Part shown: piece after piece, positions 19,439 to 27,617 of the stretch | How positions within the stretch are numbered: the stretch's first letter is position 1 | Layout: every line of letters begins with the position of its first letter | Assembly (NCBI RefSeq): GCF_002090135.1 | Contig: NZ_BBRL01000004.1 | Coordinates: 620,001 to 684,000, forward strand | Origin: Demequina sp. NBRC 110055 | GTDB taxonomy: Bacteria; Actinomycetota; Actinomycetes; Actinomycetales; Demequinaceae | Direction of reading: 5' to 3' | DNA: 64,000 nucleotides | Program-made: the position numbers and the translations under genes | Notes under the pieces: model-generated | What the model was told of the DNA's origin: nothing | The model's database searches: none | Seen by the model: only the letters and a program-made list of their open reading frames with translations

Positions 19439-19472
19439 TCCGTGGGCGGCGACCCAACGTTCCGCGCGCGGG

Positions 19473-20069
19473 GTGCGTTGGGATGGCATGGGGACGATGC
19501 GAGGACGCACCAGGGGAGTGCTGGGCTTGCTGGCGGCCGCGATGGTGCCGCCGGCCGCGGCGTTCGCGGTGGGATTGGTCGCGATCGCCGTCACGCTGTC
19601 GGCGTGCGCGCCGGGCGGGGCCGCCGGTCCGGACGGGCCGATCGGGCCCGACGACCGCCTCGATCTGGGCTCGCCCGGCGGGGTCGAGCGGCTCATCACG
19701 GATTTCACGTATTACCCGGCGTGCGGCAACGAGACGCTCAGCGTTGATGGCGAGACCTGGTACCCCTACCGACCCGCCAACGCGGCCGAGCTGCCGACCT
19801 CCGACCCGGCGCCCGAGCCGGGCCAAACGGACGGTGCCGCCGATGCGGACGCGGCCACAGCATCGGCCGTCTGGAATGCGGTGGTCGGTGCGGGCGCAGC
19901 CGACGTGACGCCGGTGGTGGCCGCGCCCGCGGTGGTGGCGCCGGAGCCGGGCCAAGACGAGGGGGTGCTGGCGATATACGAGGGCGGGCTGGCGCACTGG
20001 ACCTCAAACTTTGGCGACCTCGACACGTGGCTGACGTCGACGCCGCTGGACTACGCCTGGGTGTGCTGA
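19473..20069 (+). CDS. Putative lipoprotein of unknown function
   Basis: A protein of up to 198 residues with a long hydrophobic N-terminus ending in a lipobox-like LSAC (Cys at about 45 of the longest form), so probably a lipoprotein. The mature part has a short conserved-looking section (RLITDFTYYPACGNETLSVD and GETWYPYRP), then an Ala/Pro-rich linker, and ends in YAWVC with a C-terminal Cys. I recognise no family. The start is unsure: a GTG at 19473 or ATGs at 19488 and 19497 are possible, and none has a clear ribosome site. The third gives the most ordinary signal peptide. A GGCCGATGC copy (19860) lies in the linker. Confidence 0.55.
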   Translation: MRWDGMGTMRGRTRGVLGLLAAAMVPPAAAFAVGLVAIAVTLSACAPGGAAGPDGPIGPDDRLDLGSPGGVERLITDFTYYPACGNETLSVDGETWYPYRPANAAELPTSDPAPEPGQTDGAADADAATASAVWNAVVGAGAADVTPVVAAPAVVAPEPGQDEGVLAIYEGGLAHWTSNFGDLDTWLTSTPLDYAWVC

Positions 20070-20113
20070 CGGTCGCGCTTCGAACCCCGCTCACGCGTGC
20101 GCGCGCGTGCCGG

Positions 20114-20119
20114 TAGACT
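20114..20119 (+). promoter_or_regulatory. Leaderless -10 box for purS
   Basis: TAGACT ends seven bases before the ATG at 20127, the same box and spacing as for purD. Confidence 0.6.
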
Positions 20120-20126
20120 CACCGCC

Positions 20127-20399
20127 ATGGCCACCATCGTCGTCCACGTGATGCCCAAGCCCGAGATTCTTGACCCCCAGGGCAAGGCCGTCGGCAACGC
20201 GCTTCCCCGCCTGGGCTTTGACGGTTTCGCGTCCGTCCGCCAGGGCAAGCGCTTCGAACTCACGGTCGACGGCGAGGTGACCGAGGAGCTGCTCGAGTCG
20301 GCCCGTCAGGCCGCCGAGACGATGCTGAGCAACCCCGTCATCGAGGACGTCGTGGCGGTGGAGGTCGTCTCCGAGTCGACCGCCGAGGTCGCTGGCTGA
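20127..20399 (+). CDS. purS: FGAM synthase subunit PurS
   Basis: A 90-residue subunit of formylglycinamidine ribonucleotide synthase that bridges PurL and PurQ and helps pass ammonia. The text [20 protein letters not shown], then RQGKRFEL and [13 protein letters not shown], is diagnostic. I use the ATG at 20127, placed seven bases after the -10 box; a longer open frame begins 30 bases earlier but overlaps the promoter. The TGA shares one base with the purQ ATG. The large subunit purL is about 39 kb away. Confidence 0.96.
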   Translation: MATIVVHVMPKPEILDPQGKAVGNALPRLGFDGFASVRQGKRFELTVDGEVTEELLESARQAAETMLSNPVIEDVVAVEVVSESTAEVAG

Positions 20400-21100
20400 T
20401 GGCCCGCATCGGCGTCGTCACCTTCCCCGGCACGCTCGACGACCGGGACGCGGCCCGCGCGGTGCGCCTGGCCGGCGGCGAGGCCGTCAACCTGTTCCAC
20501 TCGGACGAATCCCTCCAGGACGTCGACGCCGTGGTCCTGCCCGGCGGCTTCTCGTATGGCGACTACCTGCGTGCCGGCGCGATCTCGCGCTTCTCTCCCA
20601 TCATGGAGAAGGTCGTCGACGCCGCAAACGGCGGCATGCCCGTGCTCGGCATCTGCAACGGCTTTCAGGTCCTCACCGAGGTGCACCTGCTGCCGGGATC
20701 GATGATCAAGAACGACCACCTGCACTTTGTGTGCCGCGACCAGGTGCTGCGCGTCGAGAACGACGACACGGCTTGGACCACGGCCTACACGAACGGCGAG
20801 GAGATCACGATCCCGCTGAAGAACCAGGACGGCCAGTACGTCGCCGACGAGCACACGCTCGACGCGCTCGAGGCCGAGGGTCGCGTGGCGTTCCGCTACG
20901 TGGGCTTCAACCCCAATGGTTCGCGCCGCGACATCGCCGGCATCACCAACGAGCGCGGCAACGTCGTGGGCCTCATGCCTCACCCCGAGCACGCGGTGGA
21001 GCCGGGCTTCGGCCCCGACTCGCGCGAGGCGGGCCGCGGCGGCACTGATGGACTGGGGTTCTTCTCCTCGGCGATCCAGGTGCTGCTGGCGACGGCCTAA
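20399..21100 (+). CDS. purQ: FGAM synthase glutaminase subunit PurQ
   Basis: A 233-residue class I glutamine amidotransferase that supplies ammonia to PurL. It starts [20 protein letters not shown], has [18 protein letters not shown], the nucleophile elbow [11 protein letters not shown] with the catalytic Cys, and [12 protein letters not shown] with the catalytic His and Glu. The length is normal. It is coupled to purS by a one-base overlap and followed by two small genes that may be read through. Confidence 0.97.
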   Translation: MARIGVVTFPGTLDDRDAARAVRLAGGEAVNLFHSDESLQDVDAVVLPGGFSYGDYLRAGAISRFSPIMEKVVDAANGGMPVLGICNGFQVLTEVHLLPGSMIKNDHLHFVCRDQVLRVENDDTAWTTAYTNGEEITIPLKNQDGQYVADEHTLDALEAEGRVAFRYVGFNPNGSRRDIAGITNERGNVVGLMPHPEHAVEPGFGPDSREAGRGGTDGLGFFSSAIQVLLATA

Positions 21101-21129
21101 CCCGCGCCCCACACTGCCCGGTCGTCCTC

Positions 21130-21432
21130 GTGACTGACATCGTCGAGTCCGTCGTCCTGCCGGTGCGCCCCGGCATGGAGGCCGAGTTCGAGTCGACCTT
21201 CCGCGAGGCCTCGGCGTTGATCTCGCGCCAGCCCGGGTACCTCGGCCACTCGCTGCGGCGCGGTGTGGAACACCCGAGCACCTACCTGCTCACCGTGACC
21301 TGGACCGACGTCGATGCCCACGAGGTCGGCTTCCGCGGCTCCGCCGACTACCAGGAGTGGAAGCGGCTCCTGCACTGCTTCTACGACCCCTTCCCGGTGG
21401 TGTTGCATTATGGAGAGGACCTGCTCGCGTGA
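21130..21432 (+). CDS. ABM-domain monooxygenase-like protein
   Basis: A 100-residue single-domain protein of the antibiotic biosynthesis monooxygenase (ABM) superfamily, a dimeric ferredoxin-like fold. The pattern LPVRPGMEAEFESTFREA, QPGYLGHSLRRGVEHPSTYL and YQEWKRLLHCFYDPFPVVLH is typical. Members range from quinol oxygenases to haem-degrading enzymes and many are uncharacterised; the activity here is not readable. The start is a GTG at 21130, 29 bases after purQ. Its TGA overlaps the GTG of the following ASCH gene. Confidence 0.8.
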   Translation: MTDIVESVVLPVRPGMEAEFESTFREASALISRQPGYLGHSLRRGVEHPSTYLLTVTWTDVDAHEVGFRGSADYQEWKRLLHCFYDPFPVVLHYGEDLLA

Positions 21433-21917
21433 GCCTCAGCGACCCCGTCAACCCGGCCGTCGATCCTGCCGTCGCCGCCTTCTGGGCCGCCCGCCGCGCC
21501 GAGATTCCCGCCCTCCCCAAGGCTCTGCCCGAGGTCTGGGCCTTCGGCGCCACCCCCGAGCATGCCGACGCGCTGCTCGCCTTGGTGCTGGCGGGCACCA
21601 AGACGGGGACGGCATCGGCCCTCTGGGACTACGAGCACGCGGGCGATCCCATCCCCACCGTGGGCGACCTCAGCATCATCCTCGACGGCGCCGGTCGGCC
21701 GCGCGCGCTGCTCGAGACCACCGCGATCGACATCGTGCCGTTCGATCAGGTCGATGCGGAGCACGCGGCCTCCGAGGGCGAGGGCGACCTCACGCTCGAG
21801 TACTGGCGAGCCGCGCACGAGCGCTTCTGGCGCGCCCACGCCGAAAGCCCGCGCGGATTCGCGCCCGATATGCCGGTGATCTGCGAGCGCTTCAGGCTGC
21901 TGTTCCCGGCCGCGTAG
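21429..21917 (+). CDS. ASCH-domain protein
   Basis: A 162-residue protein with an ASCH fold, an RNA-binding-like domain related to PUA. The text VLAGTKTGTASALWDYE, with VGDLSIILDGAGRPRALLET, is the family signature, and the C-terminal DLTLEYWRAAHERFW supports it. The GTG at 21429 overlaps the previous stop (GTGA), which argues for this start over an open frame reaching 21357. Function is unknown; members have been linked to nucleoside or RNA metabolism. A GGCCGATGC copy (21612) codes the TASALW part of the signature. It is convergent with the DHFR-like gene. Confidence 0.85.
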   Translation: MSLSDPVNPAVDPAVAAFWAARRAEIPALPKALPEVWAFGATPEHADALLALVLAGTKTGTASALWDYEHAGDPIPTVGDLSIILDGAGRPRALLETTAIDIVPFDQVDAEHAASEGEGDLTLEYWRAAHERFWRAHAESPRGFAPDMPVICERFRLLFPAA

Positions 21918-21932
21918 GCCGTCCGAGAGGTC

Positions 21933-22589
21933 CTACCTTCCGTCCTCGCGCTCGAACGTCACGTGGACCACGCCGCTTTCGGCGGTCTCGGCGGTGACTC
22001 TGCGCCCCGCCTCGAGCCCGCGCAGGCCCTCCCACAGCCGCTCGCCGCGGCCCAGCAGGATCGGCACGATCGCCACGTGGAGGTCGTCCACGAGCCCGGC
22101 AGCGAGGAAGTCCCGCACCGTCCTCGCGCCGCCGCCGATCCGCACATCGCCGCCGCCCGCAGCCGTGCGGGCCATCGCCAGCGCATCGACCGGCGTCGCC
22201 GAGACGAACTCGAACCGGGTGCCGTTGTCGAATTCGACGGGCGGCCGGGGCGTATGCGTCAACACGAAGACAGGGCAGCGAAACGGCGGCTCCTCGCCCC
22301 ACCAACCGCGCCAGTCGGGATCGTCGCCGTGAAGGTGCAGTCCGAACATCGCGGCGCCCATGATCTCTGCGCCCACGTCCTCGAAGTAGCGCGCCGCGTA
22401 GTTGTCATCGACGCCTGTGGTGCCAGAACCATCGGCCACCCCCAGGACGCGCTCGCGGAAGGTGCGCGTCGCGACATAGTCCGCCGTCAGACGTCCCCAG
22501 TCATCGCCGAAGGGGTTCGTGGGCGTCTGGTCGGTCGTCGTGGCGAAGCCGTCGAGCGAGATGTTGAGGTCGACGCGGACTCGGGACAT
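21933..22589 (-). CDS. RibD_C/DHFR-like reductase
   Basis: A 218-residue protein of the RibD C-terminal/dihydrofolate-reductase-like fold, expected to bind NADPH. Landmarks are VRVDLNISLDGFATTTD at the N-terminus, VFVLTHTPRPPVE, and GGGARTVRDFLAAGLVDDLH followed by VPILLGRGERLWEG. The ATG at 22589 has AAGGAG six bases upstream, which fixes the start. It is divergent from a second protein of the same fold at 22704, from which it differs greatly. Members are commonly annotated as dihydrofolate reductase family; the substrate is unknown. Confidence 0.87.
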   Translation of the reverse strand: MSRVRVDLNISLDGFATTTDQTPTNPFGDDWGRLTADYVATRTFRERVLGVADGSGTTGVDDNYAARYFEDVGAEIMGAAMFGLHLHGDDPDWRGWWGEEPPFRCPVFVLTHTPRPPVEFDNGTRFEFVSATPVDALAMARTAAGGGDVRIGGGARTVRDFLAAGLVDDLHVAIVPILLGRGERLWEGLRGLEAGRRVTAETAESGVVHVTFEREDGR

Positions 22590-22703
22590 GGATGCTCCTT
22601 GACTACGGGGGGGCCGATGCCGTGGCAGGCTTTCGCTCAGCATGTCACCGCCCGCTGACATACGCTCGGCTTAGAACAGGACACCACCGAAAGGGCCGCA
22701 CGG

Positions 22704-23267
22704 ATGCATCGCGTCACCTATCAAATGGGAATGTCGCTCGACGGCTACATCGCCGATGCCGACGGGGACTTTGGCTGGTCCGAGCCCAGCGCCGAGCAGT
22801 TCCGCTTCCACATCGAGGAGCTGCGCGGCGTCCACACCCACCTCCTGGGCACGCGCCTATACGAGACGATGGCGTACTGGGAGGACCCCGCCAACGCGGC
22901 GACCTTCGACGACGCCGAGCGCGAGTGGGCCGACCTCTGGAACGCCCTGCCCAAGCTCGTTTTCTCGCACACGCTCACGGACGTCACCGGCGCCGCCCGC
23001 CTCGCGACCGAGGACCTGGCGACCGAGATCGCGCGCCTCAAAGACGTCCCCGGTGACGGTGACATCGCCATCGGCGGCGCGGACCTCGCGCATCAGGTGG
23101 CCGCGCTCGGCCTCATCGACGAATACCAGGTGATCATCGGGCCCGCGATCGTGGGCGGCGGCACACCCTTCTTCGCTCACGACGGCCGCCACGAGCGCCT
23201 CACCCTCGTCGAGAACCGCACCTTCGAGGGCGGCAACGTCCTGCTGAGGTACGCGGTCAACCGCTAG
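22704..23267 (+). CDS. RibD_C/DHFR-like reductase (second)
   Basis: A 187-residue protein of the same fold as its divergent neighbour: QMGMSLDGYIADADGDFGW, LLGTRLYETMAYWED, LVFSHTLTDVTG, and IAIGGADLAHQVAALGLIDE followed by GPAIVGGGTPFF. It is the YyaP/YwjB-like type often labelled dihydrofolate reductase family. No strong ribosome site is seen; AAAGGG lies 15 bases upstream. The 114-base divergent region contains a GGCCGATGC copy (22612-22620). A 15-bp tandem repeat follows the stop. Confidence 0.87.
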   Translation: MHRVTYQMGMSLDGYIADADGDFGWSEPSAEQFRFHIEELRGVHTHLLGTRLYETMAYWEDPANAATFDDAEREWADLWNALPKLVFSHTLTDVTGAARLATEDLATEIARLKDVPGDGDIAIGGADLAHQVAALGLIDEYQVIIGPAIVGGGTPFFAHDGRHERLTLVENRTFEGGNVLLRYAVNR

Positions 23268-23273
23268 CGCGGC

Positions 23274-23329
23274 AGCCGTCAGCCAGACAGCCGTCAGTCA
23301 GACAGTCGTCAGCCAGGTAGTCGTCAGCC
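23274..23329. repeat. 15-bp tandem repeat at a convergent junction
   Basis: About 3.7 copies of a 15-bp unit (AGCCGTCAGCCAGAC and variants with CAGTCAGAC and AGTCGTCAG) fill the junction between two convergent genes. The stop codon of the LLM oxidoreductase (23324-23326) lies inside the last copy. Confidence 0.8.
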
Positions 23330-24397
23330 TCGCGGGCGCAGGGCCGACGCCGGCGCCGGTCCCGTATGCGCCCCACCCAGGCGCGAACGCAGCTCGGTGA
23401 AGGCATCAAACGTCGTGCGGTTGAACTCTGCACCAAGCTGATTGGGGATGGTGACGAGGACGGTGTCGGCCGACTGGACGGCCTCGTCCTCGCGTAACTC
23501 CGCCTCGATCTTGTCGAGCTCGCCCACGTAGGTCTTGCCGAAGGTGGCGATGAAGTTGTCGATCTGGCCCACCTGATCGCGGTTGGCTCCCATGCGGTCG
23601 CGCTCCAGCGTGGTGCCGAAGTAGGCGGCGGTGGTGTCGTCGATGATCGGCATGATCGAGCGCGAGATCGACACCCGCGGAGTGCCGGGGTGGCCGGCTT
23701 CCTTCCACGCCTCCCGATATGCGTCGATCTGACGAGACTGGATGACGCCCAGCGGTTCGCCGGAGCCGCCTTCCACCAGCGTCGACGACATGAGGTTCAT
23801 GCCCAGCGCCCCCACCCGCCGCGCGGACTCCTCGCCGCCCGCGCCGTACCAGATGCGCTCGGTGAGCCCGGGGGATTGGGGTTGAATCGGGAGCCTCTCG
23901 CCGGCGCGCACGTGGGCGCGCGGGCCCGGCAGCGCGATCCCGTCGCCCGCGATGGCACGGCGGAAGGTCTCGATGCGCTGCGCGGCATCCTCGGCGGGGC
24001 TCATCCCGACGGGAAGCGGGTAGCCGAACTCGCCGGGGCCGTCGGCGGCGGGCTCGGGTGAACCGCGCGACACTCCTAGCTGCAGCCTGCCGCCCGAAAT
24101 GAGGTCGGCTGTTGCGGCAGCCTCGGCCATGTACAGCGGGTTCTCGTAGCGCATGTTGATGACGCCCGTGCCGAGTTCCACACGCGAGGTGCGCGCGCCC
24201 ATGGCAGCGAGGAGCGGGAAGGGCGAGGACGTGTTCTGCTCAAAGTGGTGAATGCGAATCCACGCGCCGTCCATCCCGGCATCCTCGGCCGCCTCTGCCA
24301 GCGCGATCGTGTCCTGCATGAGGTCGCCCGCGGTGCGCACGCGCGAGCCGGGGGCGGCGGAGAACCAGCCAAAACTGAGAAAGCCGATGTTGATCAC
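23324..24397 (-). CDS. LLM-class flavin-dependent oxidoreductase
   Basis: A 357-residue luciferase-like monooxygenase, a TIM-barrel protein using FMN or F420. Landmarks are IGFLSFGWFS, DGAWIRIHHFEQNTSSPF, ELGTGVINMRYENPLYMAEA and GGRLQLGVSRGSPEPA, which fit the group related to LLM-class alkanal and alkane-sulphonate enzymes. The substrate is unknown. The stop codon falls in a tandem repeat, so the C-terminal few residues may vary among strains. A tiny membrane protein gene ends three bases upstream of its start region on the same strand, so the three small minus-strand genes likely form one unit. Confidence 0.88.
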   Translation of the reverse strand: MINIGFLSFGWFSAAPGSRVRTAGDLMQDTIALAEAAEDAGMDGAWIRIHHFEQNTSSPFPLLAAMGARTSRVELGTGVINMRYENPLYMAEAAATADLISGGRLQLGVSRGSPEPAADGPGEFGYPLPVGMSPAEDAAQRIETFRRAIAGDGIALPGPRAHVRAGERLPIQPQSPGLTERIWYGAGGEESARRVGALGMNLMSSTLVEGGSGEPLGVIQSRQIDAYREAWKEAGHPGTPRVSISRSIMPIIDDTTAAYFGTTLERDRMGANRDQVGQIDNFIATFGKTYVGELDKIEAELREDEAVQSADTVLVTIPNQLGAEFNRTTFDAFTELRSRLGGAHTGPAPASALRPRG

Positions 24398-24400
24398 GGC

Positions 24401-24700
24401 TCAGGAACGCCTGGCGTACTCGCCGGATTCCTGGGGCGCCTGTGTAGGGGTGGCCGATGCCGTGGCTCCCCACGCGGCGGCTAGCGCCGCCGCGCTGTAG
24501 ACGACGAGCGTGGGGATCATGATCCACCACACGCGGTCGAGCGCGGCGTCCGCCCACGCAGGGCTCGGGTCGACCAGCCAGGTCACGGCCCAGCAGGCGA
24601 AGAGCCCGACCATGACGGTGGTGAGCAGCGCCTCCGCCCATCGGGGCGCATGCCCGTTGAGGGCGAACGACACTACCTCGCGCGCCCGCGCGAATGTCAC
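24401..24700 (-). CDS. Small two-TM membrane protein
   Basis: A 99-residue protein with two hydrophobic segments, about 21-40 (ALLTTVMVGLFACWAVTWLV) and 52-75 (VWWIMIPTLVVYSAAALAAA), and a polar tail. The GTG start at 24700 overlaps the stop of the preceding small gene (GTGA), which is the reason for this start. I recognise no family. It is followed at once by the LLM oxidoreductase. A GGCCGATGC copy (24452) lies in the C-terminal tail coding region. Confidence 0.6.
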   Translation of the reverse strand: MTFARAREVVSFALNGHAPRWAEALLTTVMVGLFACWAVTWLVDPSPAWADAALDRVWWIMIPTLVVYSAAALAAAWGATASATPTQAPQESGEYARRS

Positions 24701-24948
24701 GACCGACCCGTCCTGCGCTCCGCCTCGACCCACGCCACCGTCATCCACGCCACGACCACGGCGCCGGTGAGCATCACGAGCGGCGCGGTCACAGCGTCGA
24801 GCCACGCCGGGGGACCGTCGATGGTGGCAAGAAGCGTGACAAGCCATGCGACGTTCAGGCTGCAGGCCGCGATGATGGCCGCGAGCCACCACCCTGTGGG
24901 CCGCATGCTCCGCCACACCTGGCGTGTCGTCAATGATTGCTCGTCCAC
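24697..24948 (-). CDS. Small two-TM membrane protein
   Basis: An 83-residue protein with two hydrophobic segments, about 22-42 (GWWLAAIIAACSLNVAWLVT) and 50-72 (DAVTAPLVMLTGAVVVAWMT). I start it at the GTG at 24948, which has GGGGGA nearby; an ATG at 25032 would overlap the divergent dgt start and add a polar stretch. It is coupled to the next small membrane gene by a 4-base overlap. The two resemble each other in layout and may act together, but no function is evident. Confidence 0.6.
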   Translation of the reverse strand: MDEQSLTTRQVWRSMRPTGWWLAAIIAACSLNVAWLVTLLATIDGPPAWLDAVTAPLVMLTGAVVVAWMTVAWVEAERRTGRS

Positions 24949-25030
24949 TGCGTGATCCCCCGATCTTGCCTGCGCCCCCGTGCGCTCGGCCTCTGTCCAC
25001 CATATCGACCGATGCGCCAGGATGGGGCGC

Positions 25031-26536
25031 ATGACTCAGGCTGTACCGACCCCCGATCCGCGCACCGCCCGCCGAGCGCCCGAGGAGCTCGACGAGTTCC
25101 AGCTCGCCGAGACCCGGCCCGACTATCGCGTGGACATCGAGCGCATCCGCTTCTCGCCGTACTTCTCGCGCCTGTCCGCCGTCACCCAGGTGATCTCGCA
25201 GACGGGAGCCGGCATGGCGGTGCACAACCGCCTCACCCACTCGGTCAAGGTCGCCGCCGTTGCCCGCGCCATCGCCATGCACCTCCACCGCGACCAGGGA
25301 CCCACGGGTGCGCTGGTCGCGGAATTGGGCGGCTGCGACCCGGTGGTGGTTCAGGCCGCGGCGAGCGCGCACGACGTGGGCCACCCGCCGTTTGGCCACC
25401 TCGGTGAGCGCGCGCTCGACCGCCTGGCCCGCGACCGCTTCCGCCTGCGCGAGGGCTTCGAGGGCAACGCCCAGACCTTCCGCATCCTCACCCGGCTGGA
25501 CGAGCACGACACCCAAGGCGTCGGGCTCAACCTCACCCGGGCGGTGCGCGCCGCGGTCCTCAAGTACCCGTGGCTGCGCGGCGAGGGCGGCGAGCGCCGC
25601 GGCGCCTCAAGCCACAAGTTCTCGATGTACGTGGTGGACATCGACGACGCGCGGGACGCCCTCAGCGCCTATCCCCAGATCGCCGAGGGCCAGCAGACCC
25701 TCGAGTGCTCCGTCATGGACATCGCGGACGACATCGCGTACTCGCTGCACGACCTCGACGACTTCTACCGCGCGGGCCTGCTGAACCAGGCCACGATCGC
25801 GGGCGAGTTCCGCGAGTGGAGCCGGGAGCTCGCCGACCTGCGTGCGCTCGACACCGCGACCCTGCGCGACACCAGCCGCTCGCCCGGCCATTCGCTCGAG
25901 CTGCTGTGGCGCCGCCTCCATGAGCGCGACCCGTGGATCGCGGACGCGGATGCCTTCGACGCCGCCGTTGCCAAGGTCACCGAGGAGGTGGTCGAGGGCT
26001 TGCTGACGGTGCCGTTCGACGGCTCCCTGGCGGCCGACCGCTCGCTCGCACGCTTCACCACCGACTGGATTCGCCACCTGCAGTCCTCGGTCGAGGTGCA
26101 CCGCGACCCCGCGCACCGCTCGGGCCACGTGAGCCTCAACCGCACCGCGTGGCACGAGGTTGCCGTCCTGAAGTTTCTCCACGAGCGCTTCATCCTCGAC
26201 CGCCCCGACCTGGCGGTCTACCAGCGCGGACAGGCCAGCCTGATCGAGCGCCTGGTGGACGGCTTCGCCGCTTGGCTCGACGACCCCCACGATGCCCGGC
26301 GCGCCCCACGCCGCCTCCTCGACCTCGTCGACATGGCCACGGAGGACTACATGCGGGTCCTCCACGAGGAGCCGCAACTGCTGCCCACGGTCGACGAGAC
26401 CGAGATTCGCCGCCGTGCGGCAGGCCGCGGCATCGTCGACTACGTTGCGGCCCTCACGGACGCCCAGGCGACCGGCCTCGACGCGATGCTCGCGGGCCGC
26501 ACCGAGCGGCTGTGGGACGCGGGGCAGGGGCTGTAG
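25031..26536 (+). CDS. dgt: dNTP triphosphohydrolase
   Basis: A 501-residue HD-domain enzyme that removes triphosphate from dGTP or other dNTPs. The metal-binding His and Asp residues are visible in HNRLTHSVKVAAVARAIA and AHDVGHPPFGHLGE, with EGNAQTFRILTRLDEHD and YVVDIDDARDALS further on. The N-terminal tail DEFQLAETRPDYRVDIERIR and FSPYFSRLSAVTQV are typical. GGATGGGG lies before the ATG at 25031; a slightly earlier ATG at 25022 is possible. It is divergent from the small membrane proteins. Such enzymes set dNTP pools and in some bacteria limit phage. Confidence 0.93.
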   Translation: MTQAVPTPDPRTARRAPEELDEFQLAETRPDYRVDIERIRFSPYFSRLSAVTQVISQTGAGMAVHNRLTHSVKVAAVARAIAMHLHRDQGPTGALVAELGGCDPVVVQAAASAHDVGHPPFGHLGERALDRLARDRFRLREGFEGNAQTFRILTRLDEHDTQGVGLNLTRAVRAAVLKYPWLRGEGGERRGASSHKFSMYVVDIDDARDALSAYPQIAEGQQTLECSVMDIADDIAYSLHDLDDFYRAGLLNQATIAGEFREWSRELADLRALDTATLRDTSRSPGHSLELLWRRLHERDPWIADADAFDAAVAKVTEEVVEGLLTVPFDGSLAADRSLARFTTDWIRHLQSSVEVHRDPAHRSGHVSLNRTAWHEVAVLKFLHERFILDRPDLAVYQRGQASLIERLVDGFAAWLDDPHDARRAPRRLLDLVDMATEDYMRVLHEEPQLLPTVDETEIRRRAAGRGIVDYVAALTDAQATGLDAMLAGRTERLWDAGQGL

Positions 26537-26562
26537 CGACCGGCCCAGGCAGCGTAAGGCGC

Positions 26563-26568
26563 GATAAT
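26563..26568 (+). promoter_or_regulatory. Leaderless -10 box for the GNAT-kinase gene
   Basis: GATAAT, close to the sigma-70 consensus, ends six bases before the GTG at 26575. Confidence 0.55.
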
Positions 26569-26574
26569 CCTGAG

Positions 26575-27600
26575 GTGACCCAGACGCCCGACCCCGCCGC
26601 TCCATCGGCCGCCCTGAATGTCCGTCGGGTGGAGCCCGACGACGCCGACGCGCACCGCCTGTGGAAGGCCCAGGAGCGCGACCTCGCCGAGCGCTACGAC
26701 GACCCCGAGTTGGTGCTCGAGACCGAGTTCCCGACCCTCGTCGGTTCCTGGGTGGGTGACGAGGACGGTGTGCCCGTCGCAACGCTCGTGGCCCGCTGGT
26801 CGCCGTACCCGGAGACGCGGCCCGGCGACCTCGAGCTCAAGCGCCTGTGGGTCGAGCCCACGCATCGTGGACGCGGGCACTCGAAGGCGGTGATACGGGT
26901 CGCGGAGGAGGCCGCAAGGCGTGCGGGCGCCACCCGGATCATTCTCGAGACGGGCGATATGCAGCCCGAGGCCAACGCCCTGTACGCGCGCATGGGCTAC
27001 CACCGGATCGACAACTACGGCGAGTACGCCGAGGAGCCTGGCTCGATGTGCTGGGGCAAGGACCTGCCCACGCGTGTCCTGGTCATCAACGGCACTATGG
27101 GTGCCGGCAAGACCACCACGGCGGCCGCGATTCACGACCTCCTCGGCGAACGCGGCGCGCGCTCGGTGTTCCTCGACGGCGACTACCTGTGCCAGGCGAA
27201 CCCGTCCGGACCCGAGGATCCGCACCACCAGACGCTGCTGTTCGCCTCGCTCGCGGCGCTCGCGCCGGTGTGGCGCGCTCGCGGCTTCGGGCTCGTGGTG
27301 CTGCCGCGTGTGGTCGAGGACGGCGACGACCGTGTGCGCTACGCATCCGCGCTGTCGACGGCCGATGCCGGACTCGCCTCGGTCGCGGTGGTCCGGGTGA
27401 CGGCGGCCGAGGCCACGCGGGCGGCGCGCCTGACGGCGCGCGAGCCTGAGGGGTTCTGGCGCAACCATGCGCTGGCGCGGACGGTGGAACTCGAGGCCAT
27501 TCTCGACGCGGCGCGACTGGACGATGCGGTGATCGGCACGGACGATGCCGACCGGCTCGAGGTCGCGGCGGCGGCTCTTCGGGCTGCCGGGTGGGCGTAG
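26575..27600 (+). CDS. GNAT acetyltransferase-P-loop kinase fusion
   Basis: A 341-residue two-domain protein. Residues about 13-160 form a GNAT acetyltransferase: LELKRLWVEPTHRGRGHSKA carries the acetyl-CoA loop, and NALYARMGYHRI is the usual C-terminal motif. Residues about 165-341 form an AAA/adenylylate-kinase-like P-loop domain with Walker A GTMGAGKTTTA at about 173-183 and a likely LID Arg region (RAARLTAREPEGFWRNH). The GTG start is fixed by the -10 box. Small-molecule modification by acetylation and phosphorylation is plausible, but neither substrate can be read. It is convergent with the large fusion gene. A GGCCGATGC copy lies at 27360. Confidence 0.85.
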   Translation: MTQTPDPAAPSAALNVRRVEPDDADAHRLWKAQERDLAERYDDPELVLETEFPTLVGSWVGDEDGVPVATLVARWSPYPETRPGDLELKRLWVEPTHRGRGHSKAVIRVAEEAARRAGATRIILETGDMQPEANALYARMGYHRIDNYGEYAEEPGSMCWGKDLPTRVLVINGTMGAGKTTTAAAIHDLLGERGARSVFLDGDYLCQANPSGPEDPHHQTLLFASLAALAPVWRARGFGLVVLPRVVEDGDDRVRYASALSTADAGLASVAVVRVTAAEATRAARLTAREPEGFWRNHALARTVELEAILDAARLDDAVIGTDDADRLEVAAAALRAAGWA

Positions 27601-27617
27601 CGCTCCGGCCCGTGGGC

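Noticed and set aside
23274..23329. CRISPR-like repeat
   Set aside because: The 15-bp units abut with no spacers and no cas genes are near.
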